Origin: Ophioderma brevispina
Lineage: Eukaryota; Echinodermata; Ophiuroidea; Amphilepidida; Ophiodermatidae
NCBI GenBank assembly: GCA_023653785.1
Contig: JAMKCH010002905.1
Span: 95,292-159,291, forward strand
DNA length: 64,000 nt
Direction of reading: 5' to 3'
Positions 34,606 through 46,857 of the stretch are shown here, in pieces. The notes under the pieces were generated by a model. The model was not told the origin of the DNA and ran no database searches. It was given only the letters and a program-made list of their open reading frames with translations. The translations under genes were made by a program, and so were the position numbers. Position 1 is the first letter of the stretch, and the number at the start of each line of letters is the position of its first letter.

Positions 34606-36988
34606 TGTATGTTTGATATTACAAAAATATGAAATATTAGTGTTACAAAACAGTGATAATTTTGAATAAAATCATAAGTGGTCGTATTTTAAGTATATAC
34701 ATGTCTAAAGTAAACAAAAGTTGAATGCAAAGATCACATTTCAAGTAGGTCCACGCATTTTAGATATCGTCCATGCAACACTTTGATAATAGTCTGCTAA
34801 CTTTGTCTCCAATTCTCTAGCTTTAGCCAGGCAATGGCCGACCGACAACATGATTTGAAAAACGTGGCAACGCCGTATGTACGCCGTTAGTTCTGTCTTA
34901 ACTATAATTTTGTTTTATTTGATAAATTCAAATTTTACGTCTATTGTTATTCAGATGATTATTGTTGTGTAAAAAACTTGCTCCGATTATTCATTTTAGA
35001 TAGTTTTGCTATCATTGATTGCTATCATTGCTCTTTCACTTATGTGTTGTTCCGTATTATAATTATGATTACATTTTATTATTAATATTTAGTTTTCGTT
35101 ACAGTTGATAATTTTTATTACCATTAACTGTATTTTCCATATGGCTTACTATAATATCCATTATATATACCATTAAGATATCATTTGTATTGATTAATAA
35201 GCATGTGTAGCGCTTAGTAGAGTTTTGTGGTCCTTCCCAGGGTAAAATAGACTCTAAATACGCCGTTTTATGCAATCTTAAAAGATTTTGATATCGGTAT
35301 TTTACTTTAATATTTTTTAAACATGACTTACCACTTTTCACGTTTTGCGTGTGCAAATAATTTATTTTCCAGCTTGCAGCTACGGGTATGCGATTCACAC
35401 AGCGTATCCCGAGAACAAATAAAGCCGAAGTGTCACAGAATAGTGGCAATGCGTTGTTTGTTAAACTACGGCAAATGATACAAACACGAGGGTACAAAGA
35501 TATGGATAAAAATTAACTTATAATATGAGGTTAAGTCGAGAAGCTGTTAATACCCGCCTACCATACGTTCCCACCCATATTGCTTGACTATAAAAATATA
35601 ACAGGATTTCTTTCAGAATACCCTACCACAACCAATCATTGGGTCTGTGAAAAGGTCATATTCACGTACACACATAACTAGTGTCGGGCGGTAATTCTGA
35701 CAGGTTATTTTAAAGTTCAGCGAAATACTTACTGATTACAGTATATGTCATACAAACCAGTCCTTTGGTTTGCAAAGGGGATGACGAATTTAGCAGAAGT
35801 GGAAGTGACAAAAAAGCTTTTAAAAATTCTAATTTTTGGCTCGCTCCGCTTGCAAAATCTATTTTTGGCAAAAGGAAATCAAAGATTTCACCCCAGATGT
35901 GTGACAAATCATAAATCACCGTATCACATTTGATGCTGGGGATCAAATGCATATGTGTATATTTTTTGGTGCATGGTACGTGATTAAAATTCATGCCCAC
36001 TGATTTTTTTGGCCCTTTTTAGCTCTTATAAGGGGTTTGGTGCCTTTTGGAATTGGGGGAGTCCGTCCCGCACCCGGGCCCGCCTCCCTTCCGCTGGTTA
36101 CGGGGCTGAACACAAGGCCGTGTGCAAAACTACCCAGCTAACGTAGTACTTAACGTATAGATCACTTAATTTAGGAACTACACTTTTAAAGATTTCCTTT
36201 AACGTATAAGCCAATTTATCGTCGACAGGGCATAGGTACAAGCAAACATCTGCATTGATCATCTCAACTAATACACGAGCTTAACCTCTCCCCTCACAGC
36301 AAGAACAGACAGCCAATTGCAAATCCGCTCTCTGCCTCACAAGCTCTCACATTGCCTTTGTTATCTGTTTTTCTTCTTATACGGTTACCGATATACTGAA
36401 TTAAGTGAGTAATAACCCACATCTACGTACTTGCCCTTGTTGGAAGATCAAGAGCAGTGTTTTGGATCAACGGCTATAGCCTTGACTTAATGCCATATGT
36501 CGGTATCTAACTAGGAAAATACTTTGCATAAGCAACTACGTGTTTTGTTTATTTTATACTTGACCATGGGATCAAAGGAAATATTGTTACTTTTGACTAC
36601 ATACTTAGCCGAAGTAAACCATTTTGTATTATAAATACTAATAAATATTATAATTTACATTTATTGAGTATGTCAATCATAAAGGTTGCACATTGACCAA
36701 GGCAAATAATGCCGTTATTGATAAGTAAATCCACCCAGTATGTAGCGGACAAAACACTCCAGATTCCTTTTCTTATTTGGAACTGCAGAGCCATTGTCGC
36801 TGTCCAAGCAGTTGAAAAAAATGTAGATGTTATCACCGCCCAGTTTAGATTGAGTTGACCTCTTTCGCGATTAAAATAAACTTTGAGGTTCTACTGTGAG
36901 TTACCAATAATTTTGACTATATTTTACCACTACTAATAAAGAAACGAATGTGAACAAAACTCGTGGTAGATATGTTGCTTGGTAAGCT
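34606..36988. other. Intergenic sequence upstream of gene A
   Basis: Expected to hold the promoter and any non-coding first exon of gene A. No TATA box, CpG-rich block or other promoter mark could be fixed by eye. A frame at 35099-35497 ends near a GTAAGT but has no family resemblance. Confidence 0.35.
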
Positions 36989-37170
36989 ATGACCTAACAT
37001 CTTTGCGCAGAACCAAAGAGCCATAACTTATTTCTATTCAATTGACCACCATGCTCTTAGAAGAATACAAAAGAAGGGGATCTAGCGACCTATGCTAGCA
37101 ACGCGATAAATTGAATAGAAATGGGATAACACGGTAAGTTACTGTTTTTAGTTCTGCACAAAGATGGTCA
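36989..37170. mobile_element. Foldback element, about 180 bp
   Basis: tgacctaacatctttgcgca gaacc at the left pairs with agttctgcacaaagatggtca at the right, and cttatttctattcaattga with aaattgaatagaaatgggat inside. Mismatches are moderate. MITE-like remnant. Confidence 0.6.
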
Positions 37171-38240
37171 CAGTCTGCCAAACAACTTTTATCATGATTT
37201 TTGTTCATCTTTGTTTCCTTTTCGGAAAAAAATGATGAAATATACGGTCAAGGTTAATTGAACGCGCAGTAGAAGCAAAAGGTTTATTTATTCGTGAAAG
37301 AGGACTGGTATCTTGTGCTTTGCGTCATGAAAAAACCTCAATTTTAATCGAGGTTGTAATAGCGTCTCATATCTTTTCAACTGCATGGTAATAACAATGA
37401 CTCTGTACTTTCAGATAAAAGGGAATTTCAGGTGCTTTATCCTCTGCATACCGAGCGGATTTAGTGGACATCAACAGTGCTATTATTTGCTCAAGTCAAT
37501 GCAGCATGATGTACATCTACTGGTCATGATATTTAGGGGAAGAAATTGTGATGACATTTTTTTTCATTTTCAAACAAAATGTGTATACAACTTTTGGACT
37601 TGATATATCCCAGAGTATTGAAAGGTTAACATTTAATTAGGTTTCCCGGACGATTTCATCAAATATGCACACAATTGGTAATACAACCTTCATTTTCGCG
37701 CTGATTTTTATATACCGACGTGAACCGACTTTCCAAATTCGCTAACCTAGAAATTCGATTCATTTATCAATAGTCGAAATCATTAATGTACATAGTGATT
37801 CATTTAACGCTTACAAATACGTGATTAGGCACTCGGTTTGGCGAACATGCGTGGGCCGAATTATCAGGAATGTGCACTCTATTTCGGAACGAATCTACTT
37901 GTCATTATGAGACGAACCAAATGATATGCTTTTCATTTATCAGTGTCAAATCCGCAAATACTGAATTGAATTTCACCAAAATATTGTATAATGGCTATGG
38001 TTATACAAATCATGGTGGCCATTTTCATTCCAATTGTTTAATTTCAGCCAAAATTGATATTTTAGTTTTAATTGCTTACATTTTAGGATTGTACCAGGCT
38101 AGATTAAATTTCAACAAAATTATTCTTTAATGATTGAGTCTAATCCGGTATTTATGCATTGTATCATAGGCCTGAATATGCCTAAGTATCATGCCTATAT
38201 AGCATTGTATTGTAGGCCTATATTATTTAGCCATACTTAT
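37171..38240. other. Intergenic, no feature seen
   Basis: AT-rich sequence with short open frames only; no homology, repeats or RNA structure recognised. Confidence 0.35.
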
Positions 38241-38335
38241 AAGAGTGATATATAAAGATATATAATATATTAGATATATAATATATATATATATTATATA
38301 TATATATATATAGATATATATTACTGCATAAATAT
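38241..38335. repeat. (TA)-rich microsatellite
   Basis: Alternating atatata runs with occasional g or c (tatataatatattagatata and following). Simple sequence. Confidence 0.85.
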
Positions 38336-38790
38336 ACCATGCATACTTCATGCATATTTACATGCATTATATATAATTATATTCATTAGTTATTATATAT
38401 AGTTCTTGTCTTTGTTTCTTGTTCTTTTATTGTTATCTTTGTTTTTTATTTTAATGACATTATATATCGTCATGAAACATTGATAAGGGACACTATCAGG
38501 AGTTCTGACTTTTTTGTTGATGGTTTTTGACCTATATTTGTACAGTGGAACCTTTTTAATACAGAATCTGTGGTGCATAAACATCCAATTTGTGTTAATC
38601 GGGTTTCAATGAATTTGGGTCTGATCATGAAAATTTGTCGATAAACAGTGGTTTGTGTTATATAATTAAAAGGGCTGTGTTAACTGGTTAAGCAGGTTCT
38701 ACTGTACTTTATAGTCTTCCATTGTCTTTTCGTAACCGTCATGTTCGGAGAACAATGCATCTCGGCAAGTAGGTCTGTGATCTGTTAACC

Positions 38791-39775
38791 ATGCTGTACA
38801 ATTTGCAGGTGCATCTTCTCAACGTTAAGTACAGCAACCTGCTGGAGAAGATCAGATCTCCAGACTTGGAGATTGACGCCAGCCTGGGGGTTCCCGTACT
38901 CCGCCAGATTTCCGCTTCCCTGGCTCATTTTTTCTCTTTTGCGCGGGTGGAAGATTGGTCCCCAAATCTCTGCTGCCATTGAGGTAGTCCAAGCATGCGC
39001 TTTACTCCTGCCTTGAAAGCTGTGAATGGGCCAGTTTGTTTTGTTTTCGGGTTGAGAAAAGGAGAAATGGTGAGTAGTGGGGGAAACATATTGTTGTAAT
39101 TAATTGCCGGCATTAGGGGGGAGTTGGCTGCGGTATGAGGACGTTATCAAAAATATCCTGATCGCCTTTGGGGAACATTCGCACACATTGTGAACTAGGT
39201 GTTGCAAGGAACTCCTCAAAAAAAGTATCGATGGGGAACAGTCTTCTGATTGTATCTGTGCGCCCCTAAACCCCAACTCACCCAGAAATGGCAAGGGAGG
39301 ATAACGTTGACTTGTTTGCCTCTTTGTTGCCTGCGCTGCCCATGGACCAAATTCGTCATCGGATGGGTGGAACTCCATCAAGGGAGAGAGACCATAGGAC
39401 CGGCCGCGGGTCTCATATGTTATCGCCTGTCTAAGTCAATAATACACATGTGCAATTGACACCATTTGCAAAAAACCCGTTGGCAAACAACGCGTTGCAT
39501 CCAATATGGTTGCTCATCCTTTGTCCAGGTACATCCTCAGCTTAATCTGTATACTGATGTGCATCAGCATGCCATCCAGAGTTCTTGCGATGGGGCTGCT
39601 TGAAACCAAGGGTTGTTGGGGAGGTCAGCTCGCAGTTGTGCATCAATTGACCTAAAGTCATCAGTAGGGTTGTGATCTAGGTACTGCTGAAGCCTATCTC
39701 TCATTTCGTCGTCAACATTCCGGTTGATGGACCTCCTTTGGGTAGCTTGTTGCGGCGCCCATCTTCAGATATATG
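38791..39775 (-). pseudogene. Tc1/mariner (IS630-type DDE) transposase copy 1, truncated and frameshifted
   Basis: Minus-strand frames give, in order, a segment matching the other copy (GELGFRGAQIQSED), IFDNVLIPQ (second catalytic Asp context, as in FxDN), SPFLNPKTKQTG and AFKAGVKRML. These follow the DDE_3 layout YIDETxxN...FxDNxxxH...YSPFLNPxE. The N-terminal helix-turn-helix segment is absent. Many indels interrupt it. The nucleotide sequence is nearly the same as 39809-40670, so the two are a tandem duplication. Confidence 0.7.
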
Positions 39776-39808
39776 GTAATATATGGTAATATATGGTACA
39801 CTTTGAAG

Positions 39809-40810
39809 TGTCACTTCTCTAACGTAAGTACAGCAACCTCATGGAGAAGATCAGATCTCCAGACTTGAGGTGCGCCAGCCTGGGCTGGTGCAGCTTGGTC
39901 TCCAAAGCTCGCTGCTTGAGGTCGTCCAAGCATGCGCTTTACTCAGCCTTGAAAGCTGAATGGGCCATTCTGTAGGGTTGAGAAATGGTGAGAGTAGTGG
40001 GCAACATCTTGATTGTAATATTGCCGGCATAGGGGAAGTTGGGCTCGGATATGAGGACGTATATAAAAAATATATGAATCGCCTTTGGGCGAACATTATG
40101 CCACATTGTTGACCACAGTTGTTGCCAGGAACTCCTCAAAAGTATCTCTGGTAACAGTCTCTGATTGTATCTTGTGCGCCACTAACCCCACCTCACCAGA
40201 AATGGCAAAGGACGTTGACTTGTTTTTGCATCTTTGTTTGCCTCCTGTCCATGGACAACCGTCTCGCTGGAACTCCACAAGGAGCGAGACCATAGGACCG
40301 ACGGCAATATGTTATAGCCTGTCTCGTCAATATACACAGTATGTGCAATGACAACCATTCTGCTAAAACCAGTTGGCAAAAACAACGGTGCATCAATATG
40401 CGTTGCTCATTCCTTTGCTCAGGTACATTCTCTAGCTCCTCTGCTAATTGAGTGGTTATCAGCAGCCATCCAGAGTTCTTGCGATGGTGCTGCTTGAAAA
40501 CAAGGGTTTGTGGGATGGTCAAGCCTCGCAGTTGTGATTCAATTGACCTAAAGTCAGAAGAGGGTTGTTATCTAGGCTACTGCTGAAGCTATTCTCATTT
40601 CGTCGTCAACCTTCCGGTTGATTGGACCTCCTTTGGGTAGATTGTTGCGGCGCCATATTGCAGATATATGTAAGATTAGAAGGTCTGGCTGTCGAGGCGT
40701 GATACCTAAGGATCAGCAACCTCCAATAGTCTGCGTCGTCAGCCTCAAGGCATCAATAGGCGCTTTCTATCAATGTCCGGAATTCGCCTGTACCTTCCTC
40801 TAGCAGCCAT
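39809..40810 (-). pseudogene. Tc1/mariner (IS630-type DDE) transposase copy 2, frameshifted
   Basis: ATG at 40810-40808 starts MAARGRYRRIPDIDRKRLL, a basic N-terminus that leads into a HTH-like LGITPRQ segment. Then PINRKVDDEM, LITTQLAEELENVPEQRNEQ, VYIDETGYNI (first catalytic Asp), GLVAHKIQSETVTRDTFEEF and SPFLNPTEW (third acidic residue), HSAFKAE. The order matches IS630/Tc1-type transposases of about 330-350 residues. The second-Asp block reads differently from copy 1 (no FDN). Frameshifts are frequent, so it is non-functional as read. No clear terminal repeats were found. Confidence 0.75.
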
Positions 40811-41679
40811 GATGGGATAGGGAGAGTGATGTGTGAACGTATAGCGTACAAATTGACTAGATGATGCTATCGTTGCAAATGATGGGCAAAGAAAGAAGAT
40901 AGTTTACAAGCACAAGTTTTATACCTTATTTTATCAATACTTGCAAGATTCAAAAGATCGGCACCTGGGTAACAGTTTTGTTAACCAGTAAATGAATTGC
41001 AGTGCTTGAGCCAACCTAATATACGCGCGAAATCGATTGTCCATTTAGCGAAATAGATTAATTATAAATGAAAAGGAAAACTTCTTTGGGATGTGCATTC
41101 GAATTCACGCGAAAATGACCTTTTCAATAATTAACTGAAAGGCCACATTCGCAAATCGTAACGCTTATTATTTAATCGTGTGCATACTGGTTTATTGAAA
41201 TAGAACCGGTTAAATACATGCTAAATTGAAATGGGGATTGTGAATGTTCATTCCATTTCGCACTAAATCGAATACATCCCTTCAAATTGAACTGTGAATA
41301 TTTGCCGACACGTCGCCGGGGGAAAAAACCTATAATAATCTGTGCAAAATCAGGTTACTACTACTCTAAACTCGCTGATATGCGTGATCAAAGTCCTTAT
41401 GCAAGCGTCTTTCTCTCTTTGATCCCATGCTTAGACTTGTTAAAGATTCGCGAATCGCGAAACTCAGAAAAACGGGACCATTCGGAATAACGAACCCTAT
41501 ATCCGAGATTGCCCCATTTGGTTGTGTGATAAAACCGTAACAGATTCACTCTACCGTCCAACAGATAAACGACCAGACTCATCAATATTAGTCATGGTTT
41601 ATAAATCAGAATCCCAGTCTAGAATCAAGTCAAATTGTGTTTAAAAATGTTACACCAATGATATTTGTCATTATACGGA

Positions 41680-41765
41680 TTCAAAAAAGGTATAGGTTTG
41701 TCTAGGTTCCGACTTTTAGTTAACAGGTACAGCCCTAATTAAGGTTACGGTCAGTGAATTTTCCC
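41680..41765. repeat. Remnant of the 29.17 kb inverted-repeat element
   Basis: ttcaaaaaaggtataggttt gtctaggttc and agttaacaggtacagcccta follow the same order as gtatatatttgcctaggtta and agttaaagcgctatagcccc of the left arm at 29.41-29.46 kb. Old single-arm copy. Confidence 0.4.
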
Positions 41766-42084
41766 CTGACTGTCATTTATATTGTGGTGTTTGGAGAAGT
41801 GCAAAAAAATCTTCAATGTTACTCATTTAATCCAAACTAGTATTTTAAGCAGGTAGTTTGCATCTGTATTTGTGCCCATGTTCTTATTCCACCATGCCAA
41901 ACATCAATGTAACCAGAACACTCTTGGTCCAGACAAAATTTCCAGGCAAGTTGCTGAAAGAAATTGCAGTAGAGGTCTCAACATCTATATCTGTAATTGT
42001 GCTTCTTCAAGCAACTATTAGAAGTTATCTTTATTTTAGGAGAATGCCCTTAGTAGTGGTGGGTAAATAAACGTGTTAATTTCT

Positions 42085-42400
42085 TGAGGGCACATGTGGT
42101 CCAGTGGATATGACGGCCGACTCATGATCTAAAGGTTGCGGGTTCGAGCCCCTCTGCGGTAAATGTGTTGTGCACTTGGGTAAGGCACTTTACCTCGCTT
42201 GCCTCGTCGACCCAAGAGATATTCGGGTAGCTGTTACGGGAATATTACAATCTAAGTGCTGATAGGATTGTGCGCATGGCCAGCTGCCGACCCAAGTGAA
42301 GCGAAATGATTGTGACGATTTCCTAATGACAGCGTAATAATGATAGGCAACAGCGCTGTGATCTTGATGAAATGGCGCTTTATAAAAGCCCGTGTATTAT
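42085..42400 (+). mobile_element. tRNA-derived SINE
   Basis: The head carries an RNA polymerase III A box (TGGTCCAGTGG, 42097-42107) and B box (GGTTCGAGCCC, 42141-42151) at tRNA spacing. A unique body follows (gggtaaggcactttacctcg, ttacgggaatattacaatct, gtgaagcgaaatgattgtga) and a tail tggcgctttataaaagccc. A second full copy lies at 53.59-53.91 kb, and a head-only inverse copy at 45.12-45.20 kb. Confidence 0.85.
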
Positions 42401-42419
42401 TTTAGACATGACAATGTTC

Positions 42420-42650
42420 TTCTCAAACTATTTCACCAGAAACACACGCATAGATGCTTTTGAATATTCTTTAAATGATGGCAAAGGATATATAATAATG
42501 TTGTACTGAATTGCGAAGGGATTCAAGTCACAAAAACAAAAGGACATGGGAAACACCATTATATCACTATTGTGATAGGCTCAATTACCAGCAAGTGCAA
42601 TTAATTGAAATGATATACAAGGAAGTTGTTTTACTAAAGCTTACCACAAC
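42420..42650. repeat. Single-arm relative of the 33.82 kb foldback
   Basis: agatgcttttgaatattctt, ggcaaaggatatataataat, gaattgcgaagggattcaa and gggaaacaccattat match the left half of 33821-34321 in order and orientation. It follows the SINE directly. Confidence 0.6.
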
Positions 42651-43056
42651 AGTGGTATACTCATTCAAAAAAATGACAACTTAGGAAGGCATTATTTGTA
42701 ATTTAATTTGTCAGGTAATTTGTCATGTACTTAAACTGACAAAATAACGACAAATTTGTCATTCATTAATTTGTCACGCAATTTTTAAAAAAGTTGAAAG
42801 TCATGAAAGTATCTGTGATGATCGAAATCTATTTGAAATGCTTATAATTGTTAATTCAACATTATGAAGCACTTTTAGCTTGATTTTCTTGAATCATAAA
42901 AAATCCATTTGCATGGCTAATATTAATTTCTTTCTGATTCTGTAATAAATTGACACCGGTACACGTTCAAAAAAAACTTGTCAAACAATACCATTTCGTC
43001 ATAAGTGGTTTGTCAAGATCTTTACTTGTTTCTACCATAGATTACAGGATTTAGAG

Positions 43057-43272
43057 GCTGTCTAAAATTTCATATATCGCATTCGTAGATGTCGATGTTT
43101 CCGAACTTTTTTCCAGTCGATGGACTTTATCATAATCAAAAAACATCTGCATGTACGAATGCGCTAGAGGACATTTTACAAGTTGTCTAAAATGTTGCAT
43201 AGCGCATTCGTACATGCAGATGTTTCCAAACATTATTTCCAGTCGATGGACTTTATCATAATTAAAAACATC
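43057..43272. repeat. Tandem duplication with an inverted junction
   Basis: 43057-43147 (gtctaaaatttcatatatcg, cattcgtagatgtcgatgtt, ttccagtcgatggactttat) recurs at 43185-43272 (gtctaaaatgttgcatagcg, cattcgtacatgcagatgtt, same last block). Between them, aacatctgcatgtacgaatgcgct is the inverse of agcgcattcgtacatgcaga in the second unit. The layout is a direct repeat with a hairpin at the junction. Confidence 0.7.
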
Positions 43273-43670
43273 ATTTTCAAAGAAAGTTTATGTGACGATA
43301 TCCACCCATCATGTGTCGTATGAGCAATTCTATAATCATGTCCTGTCCCCGGACTGCTGGTGTTTATTAAATCACACGTGTCACTATGTTAATATTTCCG
43401 CATAATAAGTCAATTAAAGCAAATTTTCAGATTTTATTTCAATCTACAAATTTCGAGATTACTGAGATAAGGTGAGTAATTAGATATGCATTTTCATTCA
43501 ATTGCGGCAGTTCTCAATTTTGACCCCATGTTAACTTTTTCCCCCTTCCCCAAAATAACAGAACAGAGCAGAAAGCTCGAGTCAAAAACGTTCAATACCT
43601 ATCAGGAAACCTCAAACGCACTTTGAATTTTTTGTTCCCAGAGTTTGGTCACAGAATCTATAGATTGGTC

Positions 43671-43772
43671 CTCTTTCTAACTCTTTCTTTCTCATTCTTT
43701 CTCTTTTTCTTTCTCTTTCTTTTATTATCTTTCTTTTTTTTTACTTTTTTCCTTCTTTCTTTGTTCTCTTCG
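43671..43772. repeat. Polypyrimidine tract
   Basis: CTTT/TTTC-rich low-complexity run on the plus strand. It generates a Phe/Leu-rich open frame that is not a gene. Confidence 0.8.
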
Positions 43773-44471
43773 ATCTGTTTCCATCTGTTTGTCTGCCAGC
43801 TGTCGTCTGCTAAGGGTTTTTTTCTATGGCCAAAGTCTAAAGATCATTTTTGTTAGCGTTAATTCCTGAGCTCTGATCATCGGACTTGGTCAGAAGAACC
43901 ACTAATTCATGGCCCTTACTTAACCGCTCGGTATGTGCTCTCTTAGCAGAATTAGTCTCTAGTGTATTTCGTTATTAGATGATATTTAACGACAAAAATG
44001 TGTTCAAACCTTTATAACAGATAAAATTCCAACTGAAATATGTGCAAAATGTGCAACTACAAAGTGACCAACCGTTTGTTGTAATTTACAAAAGCCCAAC
44101 GTCATTTTCATCCATGAGAAACGTAGTAACTCTATTAGACTCCTAGCAATCGGTGATCTATACTACAAATGATTTTTGTCATTTTTCAGCCATTTTGTTG
44201 AAAGTCAAAAAGGGTGTGCTCTGACCATTTTTTTTACAATTTAAAGTCCTTTAAGTTCATTGATTTACATGTGTATCTCACTATTCCACTGACGGTAAGA
44301 ATTTATATCCTTCAGGCCTTGGATTCTATTGCTTGACTTGAGTGCTCCCTTCGATACCATTGACCATGATAGTTTGATTAAAAGGCATATTTATGTTTAA
44401 ATACAGTTTTTAATTTTGGCTCATGTCAAAATGATAAAGCAACTTTTACTCTTCAAAACTATAATTTAGAA

Positions 44472-44497
44472 ATATATATATATATATATATATATAA
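44472..44497. repeat. (TA)n microsatellite
   Basis: About 12 uninterrupted TA units. Confidence 0.9.
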
Positions 44498-44913
44498 TTG
44501 GAAGCAGTCAATATTTTGCTTAAACACAAATTGTTTGATTTTTGGTGCCATCAAGTTGCACAAATATATAGTTGAGTTGATGCACGCAAATGAACAAACA
44601 AAAAGTATGAAAAGACAAGAAAATTCACCACGAAACACCTGACGAATTGAAAAGACCAATTGTTGATACCCAGTGACCAAAGACGTATTCCAACTACCCA
44701 TTACATCGCCGTTTTGAAGGTCGGACTAAATTCATAACACGGGACGAAATTGAATGACCATAGGTTGAAGTCGTTTGACCATTGACTATTTGGAATGTCA
44801 AAAGACGAAATCGAGTTGGCAAATGTACAGTTTCGATTTTTTGGGATGAATTTGAACTAAACAATTGTTGAATTCGGATGAACATTGTGCGAAATCGAAC
44901 GGGAAAACCTATA
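44498..44913. repeat. Second copy of the right half of the 23.40-24.44 kb element
   Basis: ggaagcagtcaatattttgc, gacaagaaaattcacc, ggtcggactaaattcataac and gatttttt(g)ggatgaatttga, ending gaaatcgaacgggaaaacct, all recur in the same order as at 24.10-24.44 kb. Both copies end at the same terminal word, marking a real element end. Many single-base indels separate them. Confidence 0.8.
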
Positions 44914-44981
44914 ATAATAGGCCATAGCGCTTTGTCTACTTGTGTAAAAGGCGCAATATAAACTCATTATTATTAACTTTC

Positions 44982-45113
44982 GGCTTATGATATTCGACGA
45001 AACGAAACGAAACCCATTGCTTTACATGCAGTTTATTCCGTTATGCATCAATGCAACGGAATAAAGTGCGTGTAAAGTCAATGGCCATTTCGTTTCGTTG
45101 AATATCATAAGCC
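44982..45113. mobile_element. 132 bp near-perfect foldback
   Basis: ggcttatgatattcgacgaa acgaaacgaa pairs with ttcgtttcgttgaatatcat aagcc, and ctttacatgcagtttattcc gtt with aacggaataaagtgcgtgta aag. The loop is about 12 bases. It sits between a SINE-like tail (44.92-44.97 kb) and an inverse SINE head (45.12-45.20 kb). Confidence 0.85.
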
Positions 45114-45119
45114 TTAACT

Positions 45120-45200
45120 TTCACATAGGGCGGCTCGAACTCACAACCTTTGGCGTGGGGTCGGGCGCTTTATCCACTGGACCACATGTGCCCTCTAGCG
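45120..45200 (-). mobile_element. SINE head fragment, inverse orientation
   Basis: On the minus strand it reads gagggcacatgtggtccagtgg (A box) then an altered middle and aaggttgtgagttcgagccg (B box). It matches the first about 75 bases of the SINE at 42.09 kb; the body is missing. Confidence 0.75.
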
Positions 45201-46857
45201 TTAAATACCCTGTTAAAATATGTGGGAAATTTTACCCAACGTTGGGTTAACTATGAACAACTTGACTGTTGGGTATGTGATGTGATTTTCAGTGGAATTT
45301 GTTTTACCCATACTGATTCAAAATATGCTTTTTATATTGCTTAGGGTTGGTTCCCTTTAATAGGGAGGGGTATAATGTCCCCATTCCCATAGAGTCCTAC
45401 AGGGAATTTTGTACCCCCTCCCATTAATCCCATTATAACAACAACAAGATGCCGAAAGTGCTAAAGTATTTCATATTTGGAATCAGTATCATTAAATATT
45501 TATTTTAAATATTTTTACAAAAATCTAGGTATTGCAAAGGGTGACCTTTCTTGAATAAACAAATGACCTTTAGCCTATTTTCCCAAATATATTGGAAAGG
45601 AGGCACCACACGCATGTGACCCAATTGACTTTTTTACTCCTGGTTACCTAAATAATAATTTGAGCTATATTACATTAGATTTAGAGCAGTTCAAACATTT
45701 GCCCCATAGTAACTTTACCCCTCTCCTGGGGCCACACGCAGCAGAGGGTCTCCGGCAGACATTCATATTTGCAAAAGTTATATTTTTCTCTGAATTTTCC
45801 CGTGTTTAGATATTGGTATCTCGTTCGTTTGATCAAAACCTTCTGGGCTGCTGCTCTATCGGACAATCTTGGAATTTATCATCCTTCTCCAATGCAGGAC
45901 AGGAATGTCGAAATGAGATGGGATACAATGCATTGTAAGAGTATAGGAAATGTCCTGTTAAAAGAATCTTAATATGATGAACAAAGTTGGTTTATATTTT
46001 TAATATTTTTAATTCCAATTCGTGGTTTTGTATTGATACACGCTGTATATTAGCGATTACGAAGTGAAATAATTCAAGTTCACACAACTAAATATCAAAA
46101 GATATTTATGCCAATGAGAATGACCACACTTGCTGCACTCGCCATTCCATTGTACATGTATTAATCCTAAATAAATGAGAGATTTTATTATTTAGGGGCT
46201 GCTAATTATTTGTACATTATTATTATTGTATTAATCAGAAATACCAGTACTTATTCCATTTTGAGGTCTGATCCCATAAGGGCATTAAAACCATATGGCT
46301 AATTTGTTCATTTTTATTGTAATTCATTTTTATTTCATAAACTCGCAGCCCATACTGTGACAAATTAGCAATTTTTCAGACTAAGAAATCTCTAAATACG
46401 GACATGATATTTATATCCACTCCATTATCTACTGCAAAAACTATTTTCTCATCAGCAAATAGTTTCAAAATCTACTGCTTAATAGTGTATTGTAGATTTA
46501 GTGCTTAAAAATATACTGCTTCTAATTACATTGTTTCCATTATAATAATCAATACCAATACCATTTTGAAAATAATTATAATAGATGCGCTATATGTATT
46601 TAAGAACCAAATCTACACTGTTTAGAAACAGGTTGTGCAAATATTGCCGGTGAGAATCTAGATGTTGCAGTGGATAAATATATCATGCCCATATATGGAA
46701 ATTTCCCAGACTGATTTTGGACAGGTACTCGATATTCCCACTTGACCAGTTGATAGTTTGAATATTGGTTTATGATAGGTCACATTATCTCTTATATTGT
46801 ATAGATTTCATTAATTATTTCTAAACATTGATGACATTGATAACATTATGTTGTACC
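45201..46857. other. Intergenic, no gene seen
   Basis: No exon or named element recognised, except that 46027-46048 (ttttgtattgatacacgctg ta) resembles the terminal word of the TACAGTGTGAGTCAA family. Confidence 0.4.

Noticed and set aside
35099..35497. 132-codon minus-strand frame near a GTAAGT
   Set aside because: Donor-like site present but no acceptor, no family match; not enough to call an exon.
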